A stretch of 64,000 nucleotides of DNA from Sitta carolinensis (taxonomy: Eukaryota > Chordata > Aves > Passeriformes > Sittidae), in NCBI GenBank assembly GCA_032173965.1, contig CM063295.1, positions 3,534,001 to 3,598,000 on the forward strand, in the 5' to 3' direction. Below the pieces are notes generated by a model. The model was given only the letters and a program-made list of their open reading frames with translations. It was not told the origin of the DNA and made no database searches. Shown in pieces: positions 13,301 to 26,000 of the stretch. A program made the position numbers and the translations under genes. The first letter of the stretch is position 1; every line of letters starts with the position of its first letter.

Positions 13301-14148
13301 TATCAGGGCTTCCTCCTAGGGGAGAGAGAGATTAGAAAAATGAGCAGCCTTTCTGCATTACAGTATAGTGATCCTTGAGGCCAGTGGTTTATTTCTCTGC
13401 TTGTAAAATTTTAAAGTATTTTCTTTTCCTGACAGTAGTATTCTAGCAAAATTTTGTCAATTTTTAACCTCTCAAAGTAAGTCTTACATAAAAGCCAGAA
13501 GGTGACACAACAAAGCTGTATAAGGATAAAAAAAAATGTCAGATACCTCAATTCATTTAAATAACTGTCTAAAATAGTATACATAGCAATATTAGTATGT
13601 TAATGATAGATAATATCAGGAATAACATAAATATATGCCTGAAAATTATGTTTTGCTTGGGTGGGGAAAAAAGTTCAGCATTCTGCATTCAGGTGGCAGA
13701 AAATTGCTTATCTGGGCAGGACAGTGCAGTTGGATTTCTATTTTGGTCCCTTCAGAAGCAGAGTGCAGTAGTACACAGAGGAGATTATGCTGTTAATCAC
13801 TGAAACCACTTGAGCAGCACTAAATAAGCCATGTTCATGAAACTTCCAGGAGAGCTGGTGTCTGGAAACCTGGCTAGGAGTCTCCTCCTATAAATCGTTG
13901 TGATAGAGAGCAGGAAAGAATTGATAGTCAGGTGACCTTTGGTTTGGAGAGACAAGCTTCATCCTGCAGTTTGGGGATGATTTTGCTGTATTTCATAACT
14001 GGGTTTGCCTCAGGTCTGCTCTGCTCCTGTGTGAGCTCCCAGACATTTGGCATTTGTGTTACTGGTGTGAGTGGTTTCACTGGGTCAGGCTGGGCTGGGC
14101 TGTGCTGCCAGGGTTCTGCTTCCCTGTGGTTCACAGGAAAGCCCAGCA
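5556..14148. other. Unique noncoding DNA, mostly AT-rich
   Basis: No coding exon, RNA gene or intact mobile element is recognisable. The sequence is largely AT-rich and unique, with moderately GC-rich patches at about 7690-8400, 10380-10780 and 11100-11800. It contains a T24 tract at 10293-10316. Reading frames are all under about 121 codons and none has family-like composition. Ancient, degraded CR1 LINE fragments cannot be excluded by eye. Confidence 0.6.
10293..10316. repeat. Poly-T tract (T24)
   Basis: A run of 24 T residues is followed by AT-rich sequence. No polyadenylation signal or retroelement body is evident on the minus strand beside it, so it reads as a simple mononucleotide repeat. 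Confidence 0.95.
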
Positions 14149-14990
14149 TTGTGCACTCAGGGGCATGGCTGGATTTGTAGGGTTGTGCACTCAGGGGAAG
14201 CCCCCAGCCCTCCAGCTGCTGGATTTGTAGGGTTGTGTGACACCTCATGCGGTTGGGTGATTGGAAGCCCCCAGCCGTTTGTAGGTGCCATCGGAGCCCT
14301 CCAGTCTGGATTTGTAGGGGTTGTGCACTCAGGGGAAGCCCCCAGCCCTCCAGCTGCTGGATTTGTAGGGTTGTGCATTCGGGAAAGCCCCCAGCCCTCC
14401 AGCTGCTGGATTTGTAGGGTTGTGCATTCGGGAAAGCCCCCAGCCCTCCAGCTGCTGGATTTGTGGGGTTGTGCACTCAGGGGAAGCCCCCAGCCCTCCA
14501 GCTGCTGGATTTGTAGGGTTGTGCATTCGGGAAGCCCCCAGCCCTCCAGCTGCTGGATTTGTAGGGTTGTGCATTCGGGAAAGCCCCCAGCCCTCCAGCT
14601 GCTGGATTTGTGGGTTGTGCATTCGGGGAAAGCCCCCAGCCCTCCAGCTGCTGGATTTGTGGGGTTGTGCACTCAGGGGAAGCCCCCAGCCCTCCAGCTG
14701 CTGGATTTGTAGGGTTGTGCACTCAGGGGAAGCCCCCAGCCCTCCAGCTGCTGGATTTGTAGGGTTGTGCTTCGGAAAGCCCACCAGCCCTCCAGCTGTG
14801 GATTGTGGGGTTGTAACTCAGGAGGAAAGCCCCAGCCCTCCAGCTGCTGGATTTGTTGTTGTGCAGCTCAGGGACCAGCCCTCCAGCTGCTGGATTTGTG
14901 GGGTTGTGCACTCAGGGGAAGCCCCCAGCCCTCCAGCTGCTGGATTTGTGGGGTTGTTGAAAGTTTCCCACCCAGCTCTCCAGCTGTGGG
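14149..14990. repeat. Minisatellite, about 49-50 bp unit
   Basis: There are about 15-16 tandem copies. The unit begins GGTTGTGCACTCAGGGGAAG, continues through CCCCCAGCCCTCCAGCTGCT and ends GGATTTGTAG. Two versions alternate irregularly. Type A has CACTCAGGGG (for example 14181-14230, 14467-14516). Type B has CATTCGGG and is one or two bases shorter (14369-14417, 14418-14466, 14517-14564). The segment at 14231-14317 is a diverged, longer copy, and the copies after about 14760 carry deletions. Edge copies are the most degenerate and the core is homogenised, as expected of an array evolving by unequal exchange or gene conversion. Long frames on both strands (up to 213 codons) only read the repeat out of register. 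Confidence 0.97.
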
Positions 14991-16124
14991 GGCTCACGTG
15001 CAGCTCAGTGCAGGGGTGTAAATAAAATCAGTTAAACAGAAAACTGCCTTATCCAGGGGAACAACAAATAAGCAAAAATAAAGCCTGCTGGACTTTGCCA
15101 TCTTTTTGTGCCCATGGGCATCCTAAAGGGTGCTTTGTATTCCCTGTTGTTGTAGAAGTTCTCTTAATTCATCTGTGGCATTTGGCAAGTCATAGTTGGT
15201 GCATACGAAATGGAGGACATGCAGGGATGAACTTTATTCCAGCCTCATCATTTCCAAATCTATGACCCAATAAGTAGGAAAGAGTTGTATTTTTGAGTTT
15301 ATGAGATAGTCAAAATTTATTGATGTCAATTTAGTGAGTTTTAAGTAAATGGCTTTGTAAAAAGAGTACTATTTTATCTGTGCTTTGGAAGGGAATGAGT
15401 AGGAAAAGACAATAGAACACCACTGCAATTCACCTGTAGTGAATATTTGGCATTATGAACTAAAACTTTAATGTTGGCTTTATGATGCTATGATGACTAT
15501 AGAATTTTTGGAACCACAGGATTTGTGCCCAGATAACCACCTTTTAGGCTGTTGTTCAACCTATTTAAAACCTGTCTAAACCTCAGTGTACAAAGGGTCC
15601 CTGGCACCTTTGTTCTAACCTGGCACTTTCATATCCTTTGTTCATGGAGAACTAAATTCTCATTTGAGATCTGTAAGCGTTTAACTGGAATTGATCATAT
15701 CTTCAGGTGAGATTCTGTTTTCCTCGAGGATTCAGATGAAAAGGTAATTGATGATTTAATATTTGCAGTGGACAGGGCATAGAGCTATTTACGTCATTAA
15801 GTGTTTCTCATTTTGTCTTTCTTTCCTGACACAAGAATGAATTCATGAATATCAGACAAGTATTACATACTGCAGGATCAATTTTCATTTGGAGATGTTT
15901 CTTTTCCTGCAGCTGCAGGGGGGTCAGTTCCTGTGTGACTGTTGGTTTGGAATGTTCATGTGTCTTTGTTAGTGTGTTTGAGAACTCAGATGTGATCAAC
16001 ACCACCTGAAAGAAAAGTCTTTTCATGTGAAGTTATTTCCTTAAAATATGTGAGGCCTTGGGAAAACCAAAAACTTGTTCACTGTGGTAATTTCAGAAAT
16101 TAAACTATTCTTAACTAATGAAGT

Positions 16125-16230
16125 AAAACCAGCTGGTTTTGCAAGTCAGCAGCAGCGTCAATTTATCAGTGAGATCTTGCTGGGAATTCCTTTTATTAAT
16201 AATTTATCTTTTAGGCCAGCTGGTTTTGCA
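16125..16230. repeat. 16-bp palindrome with repeated E-box core
   Basis: AAAACCAGCTGGTTTT at 16125-16140 is a perfect 16-bp palindrome centred on the E-box CAGCTG. Its right part, CCAGCTGGTTTTGCA (16129-16143), recurs exactly at 16216-16230, 87 bp downstream. CAGCTG is a class of basic helix-loop-helix binding site. A palindrome of this length is expected about once by chance in a window this size, so the exact nearby duplication is the more unusual part. Any regulatory role is inference. Confidence 0.3.
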
Positions 16231-16403
16231 CAGCCAGAGTTGTTTAATCAGTTGTGCCTGTGCAAGCAGTGCTGGCAGTGGGAGGATCAGGAGCTGCCAC
16301 TCTGCCAAGTGTTCTTCCTGGGATTTCAGTGCCAGGGGGAACACTGGGATTAACCACCAGAAGCTGGATAAGATAATTTCATTTCTCTCTTCTTAGAGAT
16401 GTG

Positions 16404-16405
<2 letters not shown>

Positions 16406-16439
<34 letters not shown>
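16406..16439. repeat. Poly-T tract (T34)
   Basis: The longest mononucleotide run in the window: 34 T residues, followed by TG-rich sequence and a further T9 about 25 bases on. It is a simple repeat and is prone to assembly and length error. Confidence 0.96.
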
Positions 16440-16440
<1 letters not shown>

Positions 16441-17140
16441 TATGTGTGTGTTTGTTTTTAGGGGTTTTTTTTTGTCTGTTTAGTTTTATCATATTTATTG
16501 CTGTTATTAAGAGATACTAAGAAAAACCATGTGCTTATTTGAAGGATTTTTTTGAGTGCTTTGCCACTGGTGGTGTTGGTGTTCCCAGCTCTAATCATCT
16601 CTTGCCCTACTCCAATCAGGAGGTCTTTGTACAGCTTGTAAGAACTCCTCAAAATTGCTTTATTTTCCTGGATTTTATTTATGCTTCTCTGTTGCCTTAG
16701 CAATAGAAACACTCTTGTTTTATCCATGTTTCTCCTTCCTGTATTCTTTCAAGTATAGGATTTCCCAACTGTTGCTCTGCCTGAACTTACAAGAAACTGA
16801 ATTTCAAAGTATTTCCAAATTTTCAGTTTCTTTATAGCTTTGTTCAGCTGGTTCTATATATTGGGAAATTATAATTGTTATTATTTGCAAGTAATTATGA
16901 GTGTTCTTTCTTTTTTTATTGTAAGCAACCTCTGGACTAGAATGTCTGTATATGGGTTGAAATGTTTTCCCCATTTTACTGACTGTCCTATCATACTGCC
17001 AGTAATGTTTTGATGTCACCACATTGTTTGTTATTACTTCATAGGAGAGCATTTTAAAAATTTGGTTTCTTCAAGGTTATTCTCCACATTGATTTTGCTG
17101 AGTGGCCCCTGATGTTGAATTTGTACTGAGAGTTCACCGA

Positions 17141-17162
17141 GTTTAATTTCATTAAATTAAAC
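17141..17162. repeat. Inverted repeat with TAATT cores
   Basis: GTTTAATTT at 17141-17149 is matched by its exact reverse complement AAATTAAAC at 17154-17162, with a 4-base spacer. Each arm carries an AATTA/TAATT homeodomain-type core. It could be a paired homeodomain site in a regulatory element or simply AT-rich chance; the sequence alone does not decide. Confidence 0.35.
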
Positions 17163-20065
17163 ATCCATCTATAAAAGGTATCTCTGGATTTAGTGCAATC
17201 TGTCTTTTGTCTCCAATGTCAGAACATTTCTATGGCTACTTTTTGCTTTGGGGCAGGATCTGATAAAACTAATTGCTGTGTGGAAGTTAGACATGTAATG
17301 GTTAATTTAATAGTTTTGTCTATTTGGTCATGAATTAAGTTGCCAAAGAGAAAGGGAAACAAATTATGTTGGATTTCTATAAAATAAGGGAAGCTACTTT
17401 ATAATTTTTGTGTAGAATAACTGTGCCAGAGTTCTCATACTTTGTCCTGCAGAGTGCAAAGACTGTCAGGCTGGAGCAGCCCAAGGAGCTGCTCAGGAGC
17501 TGCAGGCTGAGGATGTTTCCCTTTGCCTCCATCCCAAGGAAGGACGTCTCTTAGGAGTCATAAATCCACTTATTGTGAAAAATGGCTTTGAGCATGCAGT
17601 TAAAGTACCTTATATTTTCTTTGTAAATCTCAAGGGCAGAAAAACCCACCCCCTTCCTTGTGGAGACTATTTTCCCCATTCCTCCCAACTCGTATTTAGT
17701 TTTCTAAGCTGCTGCTTTGGTTCCAGACCTGAAGAGAATGTTGCATGGACAGTTGTTTGGGTTTTTGTTTTTTTTTTCCCATGTGTACTAGTGAGTTTAA
17801 AACTGCATTTACCTACATGTAAATCTGGCTCAGTCCATATGCTCTGTAAGTATTTAATTCCTTAAATCCTATATATAGGGACTGTTTCACTCAGTAACGA
17901 TGCAGGACTGGAAATGAAAATCCTTGTGCAGGTCTGTGATATATTTGTTATGAGTAAGTTGTAAAACCCATGAAGGTTTGATAGCAAATGTCCAGTTTAG
18001 ATCCTGTATGAGCAGGATTTGCTCAGAGTATTGCCCGAGGTGTATCACACTGCCAGTAAAATCATGCTCTAAATATGCTGCTCATTATAAAGTGGGAGAA
18101 AAAAAGAAACAAACGCCCCAAACTCAACCAAAACCACAAGGAAAATAAACATTCCGAGCTCCTTATTAGCAAGTGGAAGTAATGAGGAGTAACCTTCTAG
18201 TGAAGTTTCTCTGTAACTTCTCTGGTTGTCAGCAGCACACATGAATTTGTTTCCATGGCTTTGCAGGGAAGTTGCTTGTCTAGCTGAACAATCTGCTTTG
18301 ATGCAGAAACTTGTGGCTGTTTTCTGCTGAGTAAGGCTGGGCTGTCATTGAAGATGCTCAGAAAGATTGTTAATAAAACAGCTGGATCCTGGCTAAGTAG
18401 GAAGGGCTAGATGGTGACTGCATAATTGGAATTGCTTGATGACACAATTAGTATTTTTAAGTTAACTTACCTTCAATGAAAGTATTTTTAGTGATGAATG
18501 AAAAATTCGTCTTTCATGGATTTTCTGCAAATACTTTTGCAACAAAATTCCCTTTTCTGTTCCACTTAAGCAGTTTCTGCCTTATCCCAACTTTGCTGTT
18601 CTGTCAGAGAAACATTTTTTTTATGTTTTTCAGTAAAGTTAGACATGTCCAGATTTAAAAATATACACTCTAAATAGATGAAAAGGACAATAATTCCAGT
18701 AATTCTTTCCCTAATCAGTAACTTGAGTTTTTCAGAAAAGGAAAACTTACGTAGAAGGTTTTATTTGGCATTTGTTAGTGCAATAGTAGTATCAGTGTTT
18801 TATAGCATCAGATAATTCTCATTGTGAGCTGCTGCAGTTTCTGAGGTCTCTGATCTGTGCAGGCATCGCTGTGGAAAAGCAAAAAGGGGTTGGGTTTTTC
18901 ATGTGCCTTAATTTTTCTTCCAAATCTGATACTTCCTGCTAATTCTGTGTCCCTGAGCAGAGCGAGGCTTTCAGGGTGTGAAGAACAGGGAGGGAGGTTT
19001 CTCATGTCGACTGGAAAGTGAGAATTTCTGCCTTCAGCAGGTCCAGAAACATCTGGATATCCAGCTGAAATCAGCATTTGGAGCTCTCTGGTGTCTTCAG
19101 GGTGAAATCTGTCTTAGCAGTGAAGGCATTTCTGAGTGTTTGACCTGCTTACATTTGTGGCAGCAGAGAGAGGTCAGAAAGGAGATGACTGATTCCTGAA
19201 ATACCCAGGCCAGTGGGAGGCAACTGGGGATGCTGAATTTCTTCTCTTTTAGAGACTGTGACCTTCTGTCTTTAGCAGGCCACTGGAGTTATTTCCTTCC
19301 TTTTCATTAATTGGCTTTATCTGTTAACACTCATTAATGCTATATTCGTTTTCATTTTGCTGAATTTGGAAGCAGTAACAATCTGCAAAATATTTTTTTC
19401 TCTGCCTCTAGTAAGTCAAAATTTGAAACAAAGTACTGTGGTTTCTTCCTCAAACTGGTTGTATTGGGCTTTAGTTTTTAATTTATTTATGTGTACAGGA
19501 TTACAAAATAGCAAACAGGGTTTCAAGATAATAGAGGGTTTCCTATTTCCAGTAGCATATTCATATATGGCTCGAGATTTTTGTGTCTAGCACAGTTAGG
19601 AACACAGACTTGTAAAAATTGTCTTGGGTGACAGTCCAGGACATTTAAAAATATCCACAAACATCTTTCAAAACTGCAAAGATGAATCATTCTGGAAATC
19701 TCTTGTAGGTTGTCAGATATTCCCTGTGATCAAGCCTCTTTTATTTATCCCTCAGTATCCTGAACTATCAAATAATAATTCCAGAAGTTCTCACCAGGTC
19801 AGGAAATCCCTGATGTTAAGAGGGGGGGGCAATTCATTTTCATGAGCCACAAGATTGGTGGCATTAAAAAAACCTAGCAGAAATAAAAAAACGTCTAGGA
19901 AGAGTTTCTTTTCTTCATCACAAGAGCTGGAGATATTCTTCAATGTAAAAAAGGGGTGAGAAATATTTTTTTATGTTTATAGTAATTTTCTAACACATTT
20001 CTGCTCTCGTCCTTGAAATGGCACGAAGTTCTGCAATCAATATGGTCTGGGTATTTGAAAACAAA

Positions 20066-20107
20066 CTGGTTTTATTTTATTGAATTTTTAAAAATTTGGA
20101 AAACCAG
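20066..20107. repeat. AT-rich bulged hairpin
   Basis: CTGGTTTT (20066-20073) pairs exactly with AAAACCAG (20100-20107). Between them, AATTTTTAAAAATT (20083-20096) is a perfect 14-bp palindrome. Together they form a stem of about 17 pairs, three of them G-U, with a six-base bulge. Low complexity makes a chance origin plausible. Confidence 0.3.
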
Positions 20108-22947
20108 ACACTATTTCAGCTTTATAGAGTAATCATTCTTAATCATTTGCTTAGCAAAACAATTTATTAAGCAATGAAGGATAACGAACCATAAAGTTTT
20201 AATTTGCCTTTTTTAATTGAGTTGTTAATTAGGACCCCTCCACAGTTGGCAACTCCCAACTTGCTTTTTGTTGCTTCTGTATCCAAGACAATTTAAGAAA
20301 CCTAATCTGTCTTAGTTATTCCAAAAAGACACTCCCATGAATCAAATCTATAGGTGATTATGTTCTAACTGTGCTGAGGCTTCTGTGAGTGCATATTAAT
20401 TATGTCAGTGGTTAATGATCAGGCAAGAAATAGGGAATGCCAGCAGTGATTGTTTAGCAGAAAGAGGAGAAATATCCTGTGTTCTCTGAAATTTTAAGTC
20501 CTTCCACCTCATTTAGGGTAGAAATTTAATGATCACATTTTCCTGTGAGAGCACTGGGCTTAGTCTGACATTTTTGATGTAGGAGCACTGTTGAGATCTT
20601 GTTATCCATCATAATAAACACCGAAGCATCCATTTCATCTAGCTGCAAATGCTGCTTGTGAGTTTTGTTTTATTTCTATTTTAAATTGTAAATTTTACCC
20701 GTAATTAAGAATTTAAGCAAAGAGCTCTCAACTCCTCTCCTGAGCTTCAGGAAGCTAAGAACAGTTTATTGGATCATGGAAGCTTTTTGGTTGAATGGAA
20801 ATGCCAAGAAAAAAATAAAATATACTTGAATCACCTGTAAAATGTCTGGGATTGATTGTAGTATTCCCCTTGACTGCTCTCAAAGAGACTTTATCCACTA
20901 AGAAACAAATTTGGGTTTCTCCTTACTCTGTTCTGGGTTTCTGGACTAGCACAGGCTGCCTTTTCTGTCTTGCAGCCATGGATCACTTTCCTAGAGAAGT
21001 GGCTGGTGTACAGGATGCTGTCCTAACTCAGTTATTTAAAAGGGTACAGATTTATTTATTTAAAAAGTATTCAGCAGCAATTTGCAGTCTCTGAAATGCA
21101 TTTAGATGCCTTATGGTCTACTCAGAATCATGACGTGCTTAAACAGTGATGAAAAAAGGCACAAAGGTGCATCTGTAAAGGGCAGCATAATCAGGGATGA
21201 GGGAAATTGAAACAGTCACAGACTGCAGGGAAACAGTAGCTGGTGACTCTTGTCCCAGGGGAACATCTGAGCTGGAATTTTTATGCGCTATATTTTTTTT
21301 TTTTCTTTACCCAAAGCCAGTTCTTCATGGGAAAAACACAGAGGATAGGAGAGGCAGCAGGAAGGAATTACCTGCAGTTCCTCAGCCTCTGAAGACCTTT
21401 TACCCATAGCCAAACTTCCAAAAAAGCAGCAGCAGCTGATTAATTTACAACATCAGGCTCTGGTGCCTAAGGGAACGCACGCCGAGCATGAGTTGATAAG
21501 ACAGGCTGGTGAATTATGACAGACACACTGATTTATACACCAGATCTCCACTTTTCCCAACTGAAGGCATGCCTTCCTATCACTTAGATGCCAGTCACTT
21601 TAGATGGGCCTAGGGCGGGAGAAGGTAGGGTTTAAATTGTAAAATTATCCAGCTCAGAACTCTGTGGGGTGTCTTGGTTCACTTACGTAGACACAGGCAA
21701 TGTAGAGAAGACATTCTGACACTCTAAATATTTTGGGCTCTTAACAGCTTCAGTAGCTGACCGTGGCAGTGGTTTTGGTGTCACTTGATTTTAAGTATGC
21801 AAGAAATAGCCTGAAATCCCTCTCACTTCAAATGGTGCTGGCTGCTCAGTGTTGTGATTTAGATAAGTAAAATGGAGAAAGCATGTGCTGAGGACATGCT
21901 GACTCACATATTATTTAAAACCTGGAAACAAATGAGTGAAAATGCTAGCAAACAAGTTTACTTTCTTCATTTTAATAGAAAGAGAAACTTAAACCTTGAC
22001 ATGTTTCCATTTGCAAGGTGGAATAGCCTTAAAATTCACCGAAAGGTATTGCTGCCATTAGTGAATGATCAGAGCATTAACTGAATTGCTTTGTTATCGA
22101 GAGATTCATTTTCTGCTCATTGAGCTTCACCTCCTGACTTTGGCATGTCCCAGCTACTAGCACTTCTTGACAAATTTGAATACTCAGAGCCCAATTCCTC
22201 TCTTCCCCCATCCTGGGGAAGTCTCTACCCGGCTTTAGTAAGCAGCAGATTGCCTCCAAGTGTTGCTGCTGCACACAAACCCTGCCAGGATGGTTCCTGT
22301 GGCCGGTGCAAAGCTCACCTGCGCTGTGCTGCTGCCGGGAGGGGTGGCTGAGGATGCAGGGCCCTGCCTGGGAACCAGAGAGGGGGTGGATTTTCCCAGG
22401 AGGTGTCTGTGTGTGCCCTGCCCTGTGTCCTGTGGCTGGATGTTCATGTAAGAGTCCTGAGGAGGGAATGGGAGGATGGGGATGAGAGGATGAGCCAGCA
22501 GCCCCAGTGGGGATCTGTACCAGGGCTGAGCACAGACAGGTGAGCTGAGATGCTCTGAACACGAGAGACTCCCAGCACAACCCCCTCTCCCCGGTGCTCA
22601 CAGTGGCTCTGGGCTGTTCTTGCACTCCCTGCTGTGTCTGTCACTGTTTACCTCGGCGACTTTATCAGCACAGCAGGAGTTCAGGTGGGAGGATGATGTC
22701 CCTGAAATCCTCAGCGGAAAGGCAGGCGTGTTCTCCCAGCCCCCCTCCGTGATTTGTGATTATGGGCATGCCTGCAGTGACACCGGGGGGCACTGTTATG
22801 GGATAATTTTAAGTACCTGTCCTAGCCTTCCTTCTGCAAGAATTCCCAGGTCCTTAAAGCTCACACTTCGTAAACTGCAGGTGGGTTTAAGGGTATGAGT
22901 GTTCTCTGCACTCAACTGGAGGCAGTCAGCAGAGGATGATTGGAGTC

Positions 22948-23027
22948 AATACTAATGAAATGCGTGTTACAGGAGCCACTAGGAAGTTTCATTAGTATTC
23001 ATAAATCTGTTAAAAGATGTGATTTAT
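22948..23027. repeat. 13-bp inverted repeat next to a second short hairpin
   Basis: AATACTAATGAAA (22948-22960) is the exact reverse complement of TTTCATTAGTATT (22987-22999), separated by 26 bases. Immediately after it, ATAAATC (23001-23007) pairs with GATTTAT (23021-23027). The arms contain ATTAG/CTAAT homeodomain-like cores. A perfect 13-bp stem with a short loop is unlikely by chance at this location, but AT richness weakens that argument. It may be a regulatory element or a structured RNA. Confidence 0.4.
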
Positions 23028-26000
23028 AAATGCAAACTTTGATTAAAACGTTCCCATTTCTTTAGCCATGAAGGAAGCATTCACAATACTGAGGCAATGT
23101 AAATCAAATCTCCTTCCTTGCTTCTCAGGGATTTTATTTTTCTCACTACTGCTGCTTCCCTTTTGTGGAAGGGAATTTTGTTTGGCTTTTTGTTGCAGAG
23201 GCGTAATGGACTATCCTGGGTTAGTGCCTGCACCTGCCATGAATGTGGAGGTAGGCAGGCTGTGGAGCTCTTCCTCAAGAATCTTTTAGCAGCAAGGAAC
23301 CCAGGAAGACTATTAAAAGCATAATGAAAACCTCATTCGGTTTCCTGTCAGTTTTCAGAGCTGTAAGTGGCTCTAATTTGCACAAGATTGGAACAGCATT
23401 GAGGAATTACAGTAACTAGGCGAAACACTCACTGGGTTTGCAATTTTCTGATAGCATCCCTTGTAATTTCTTGTAATGCATTTGTAGCTAAGTACAATGA
23501 CAAATGTCAAGGCTCATTGTACGAGCTTTACGCACATCAGCGCCAGGCTGGGAGGTGGAATGTCAGCTGCTGTCTTGGGAAAAAACTGCTGGGACTGCTG
23601 CATGCTTCCCATCCCGAGCTGGGCTAGACACAGATCCTGCTCTGCAGCTGGGGGACAAGTGGAGAACAAAATTGCTTTCCAGATTCTTTTTAATTGTTTT
23701 CAGATTTTTTTTTGTTTTTTGTTTGTTTTGTAGAAATTCAACCAATAAAAAGCAAGCCTGGGAGGCCTATTAAACATTTAGTTTGACATTAGCAAGTGAA
23801 CCCTGGCTCTCCATGAGGTGTTTCCCACAACAACCCACAGGGAGTTGGTGGTTATGAGTCAAAGCAAATGCATGTGGACTTTTCTGCCTGCCTGGAATTA
23901 TTTTGATGAACAGTCATGTGCAGCAGTGGGCTGCAGTAATAACCTCCCAGCACTGTGGTATCAAATGCTGATCTGCATTTGAGATAAACACAAATGAGGG
24001 ATTCAGGGAAAATACAACCCAAATATGGTTCACTAAATGCTCGAGAAAGTGATTACACACAGTGCAGTTTATCTGGAGTAAATAAAAACTACTCTAGCTG
24101 TTGATCTCTGTTACTCCCCTGCAGCACACTGTGCCTCTTGTATGAAGCTGAGAATGTTAATGTGGCTATGAACAAAGATTTATGAACATGGATAATTGCT
24201 TGAAGCTGATTTTTCTCCATTCTTGCATTGTTTTACTTGGATGGAAGCAACTGTATTGATTTTAGTAGCTGGAAAAGAAAAAGGAAAAAATCATTTCCAC
24301 TCTGTTTTGTAAGCCTGTAATAACTTCAGCGATGTGTTTAAAGACTGGCCAAAGAGAGTGTCTTAATTAAAGCAATGTTTAGCAGATTCCATCTGATTTT
24401 GTTAGCTAGCACTTGTTTTGAATGACACATGTGAAAAAATACCTTCTGCAAATACTTACTTGTCAAATAGCACCAATATTCAGAAATCCTGAGAGACCCT
24501 GAACTTGGCCTCCCCTTGTCGTGGTTTGTTCTCCACTGAGCCAATTTCGTCCTGGATAATTCCATTCTTTTTCACCATTTCTAAGTGCCACTGCAGAAGT
24601 TACTGGAATTATGTAATTCAGTTTTCTCATTTGTGTTGTCCCCCAATTTCTTGGTCCTCCCTCATAAGAACTACCTGAGGATGAGTTCTGAGGCTCAGAT
24701 TTGTAATTAATAAGTTCAATAGATTAGTTTTGATTTTGATAGACAGATGAGTTGCCTGTATGTGACAGAATTCGTGTATGATGTGTAGCACAGTTGGTTG
24801 CTGTGTGTGCAGAGTTTATATGTGAATTATTAACTCTGACAAACTAATTTCACCTGCCAAATAGAAAAGCAAGAGGTATTGCAATTTTCTCAGTTAAAGA
24901 CTGACTAGTAAAAATTACAGAAAATGGTATTTTTGTACTTACAATAAATTAGGTGTTATTCATCATTGTGAAAAAATAAATCTGAAGAAAAAAAAGAACG
25001 GAGTTTTTGGTGACATTTAGAAACGTGTCAGATCTTGCTCTAGCATTCGTGCTGCTCAAGGAAATCCTTTACTTCTTAGTGATCCTTCTTCAAACTATTT
25101 ATTCAAAATGTAAGTCCATTGCAGCACTGTCTGGTCAGAATTTATTTCTGAGCCATCCAGGTGAGAATTGACGTAGTATGGCGAGTTGGAATGTCTGGTT
25201 TCTGATAGACTTATTCATACAACTACAGAGCATTAATTTGGAATTTAATGAGAAAAGGGTTTCATTTTCAGCTTGCTGTACAATTCAGCCATTTACCTAC
25301 AGATTTACAGTCATGAGATGTTGAGGTTTTGGTGGTTTGGTTTGGTTGTTTTTTTTTTTTTTATGAGAAGAACTGGAAGGATTTTTTTCTCTCATGCCAT
25401 TCTTCCAGGCAAGCTCTATTTTGGATTATTTTTCTCATGAGCAAAAAGCTTCTCTAACAATGGTTTCATTTTTCTGTACAAGAGAATGAATTTCAGAACA
25501 GCTTCTGAATTAGACAGGTGGCAACTAATTGCATTTCAAATTTTAATTCTCTTTAAAATTACTTCAATATTTTTAAAATTGGCAATATGTTGCATCATGC
25601 AAACGGGAACTCAGGGATGACATTGTGATGCCTCTCAATTGTTTTTAGAGTGAGGGAAGGAGTGTGGAGCAAGTTTAGAAGTCCCACTGTGGATTTTGCA
25701 AGGCATGCTGAAGCCTGGCATGAGCTGAGAAATGTTCATTTTAACCGCAGTTGTTCTCTTTTAACCTCTGAAGCACACTGGGATCGATCTTCATCAGTCA
25801 GGGGCCTGCAGAATTGGACCTGTTTTTTCAGTACAAGGACAAAGCAAAAGGTCTGTGTTAAGGTAGTTATTTGAGGCATTTAAAAAAATCCTAGGGGGAA
25901 AAAACTTGTCTTTTTAATTTTCTAGAAATATAAAAAAATTGAAGCTGTCATTAAGTTGCAGAAAGGAAAACAGAAATCAGAAGAAGCCTTTTATAATGTC

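Noticed and set aside
14118..14142. Short hairpin GCTTCCCTGTG / CACAGGAAAGC with a 3-base loop and one C-A mismatch
   Set aside because: The stem is only 11 positions with a mismatch and does not extend. It is too small to call.
13928..15025. Frames of 151-213 codons on both strands with repeats such as SSWRAGGFPE or PSPPAAGFVG
   Set aside because: These are products of the 50-bp minisatellite. The reading register shifts between copies and nothing outside the array supports a gene.
22077..22625. 182-codon minus-strand frame
   Set aside because: Composition is random-looking, no family resemblance, and it overlaps other frames in a GC-rich patch where stops are rare by chance.
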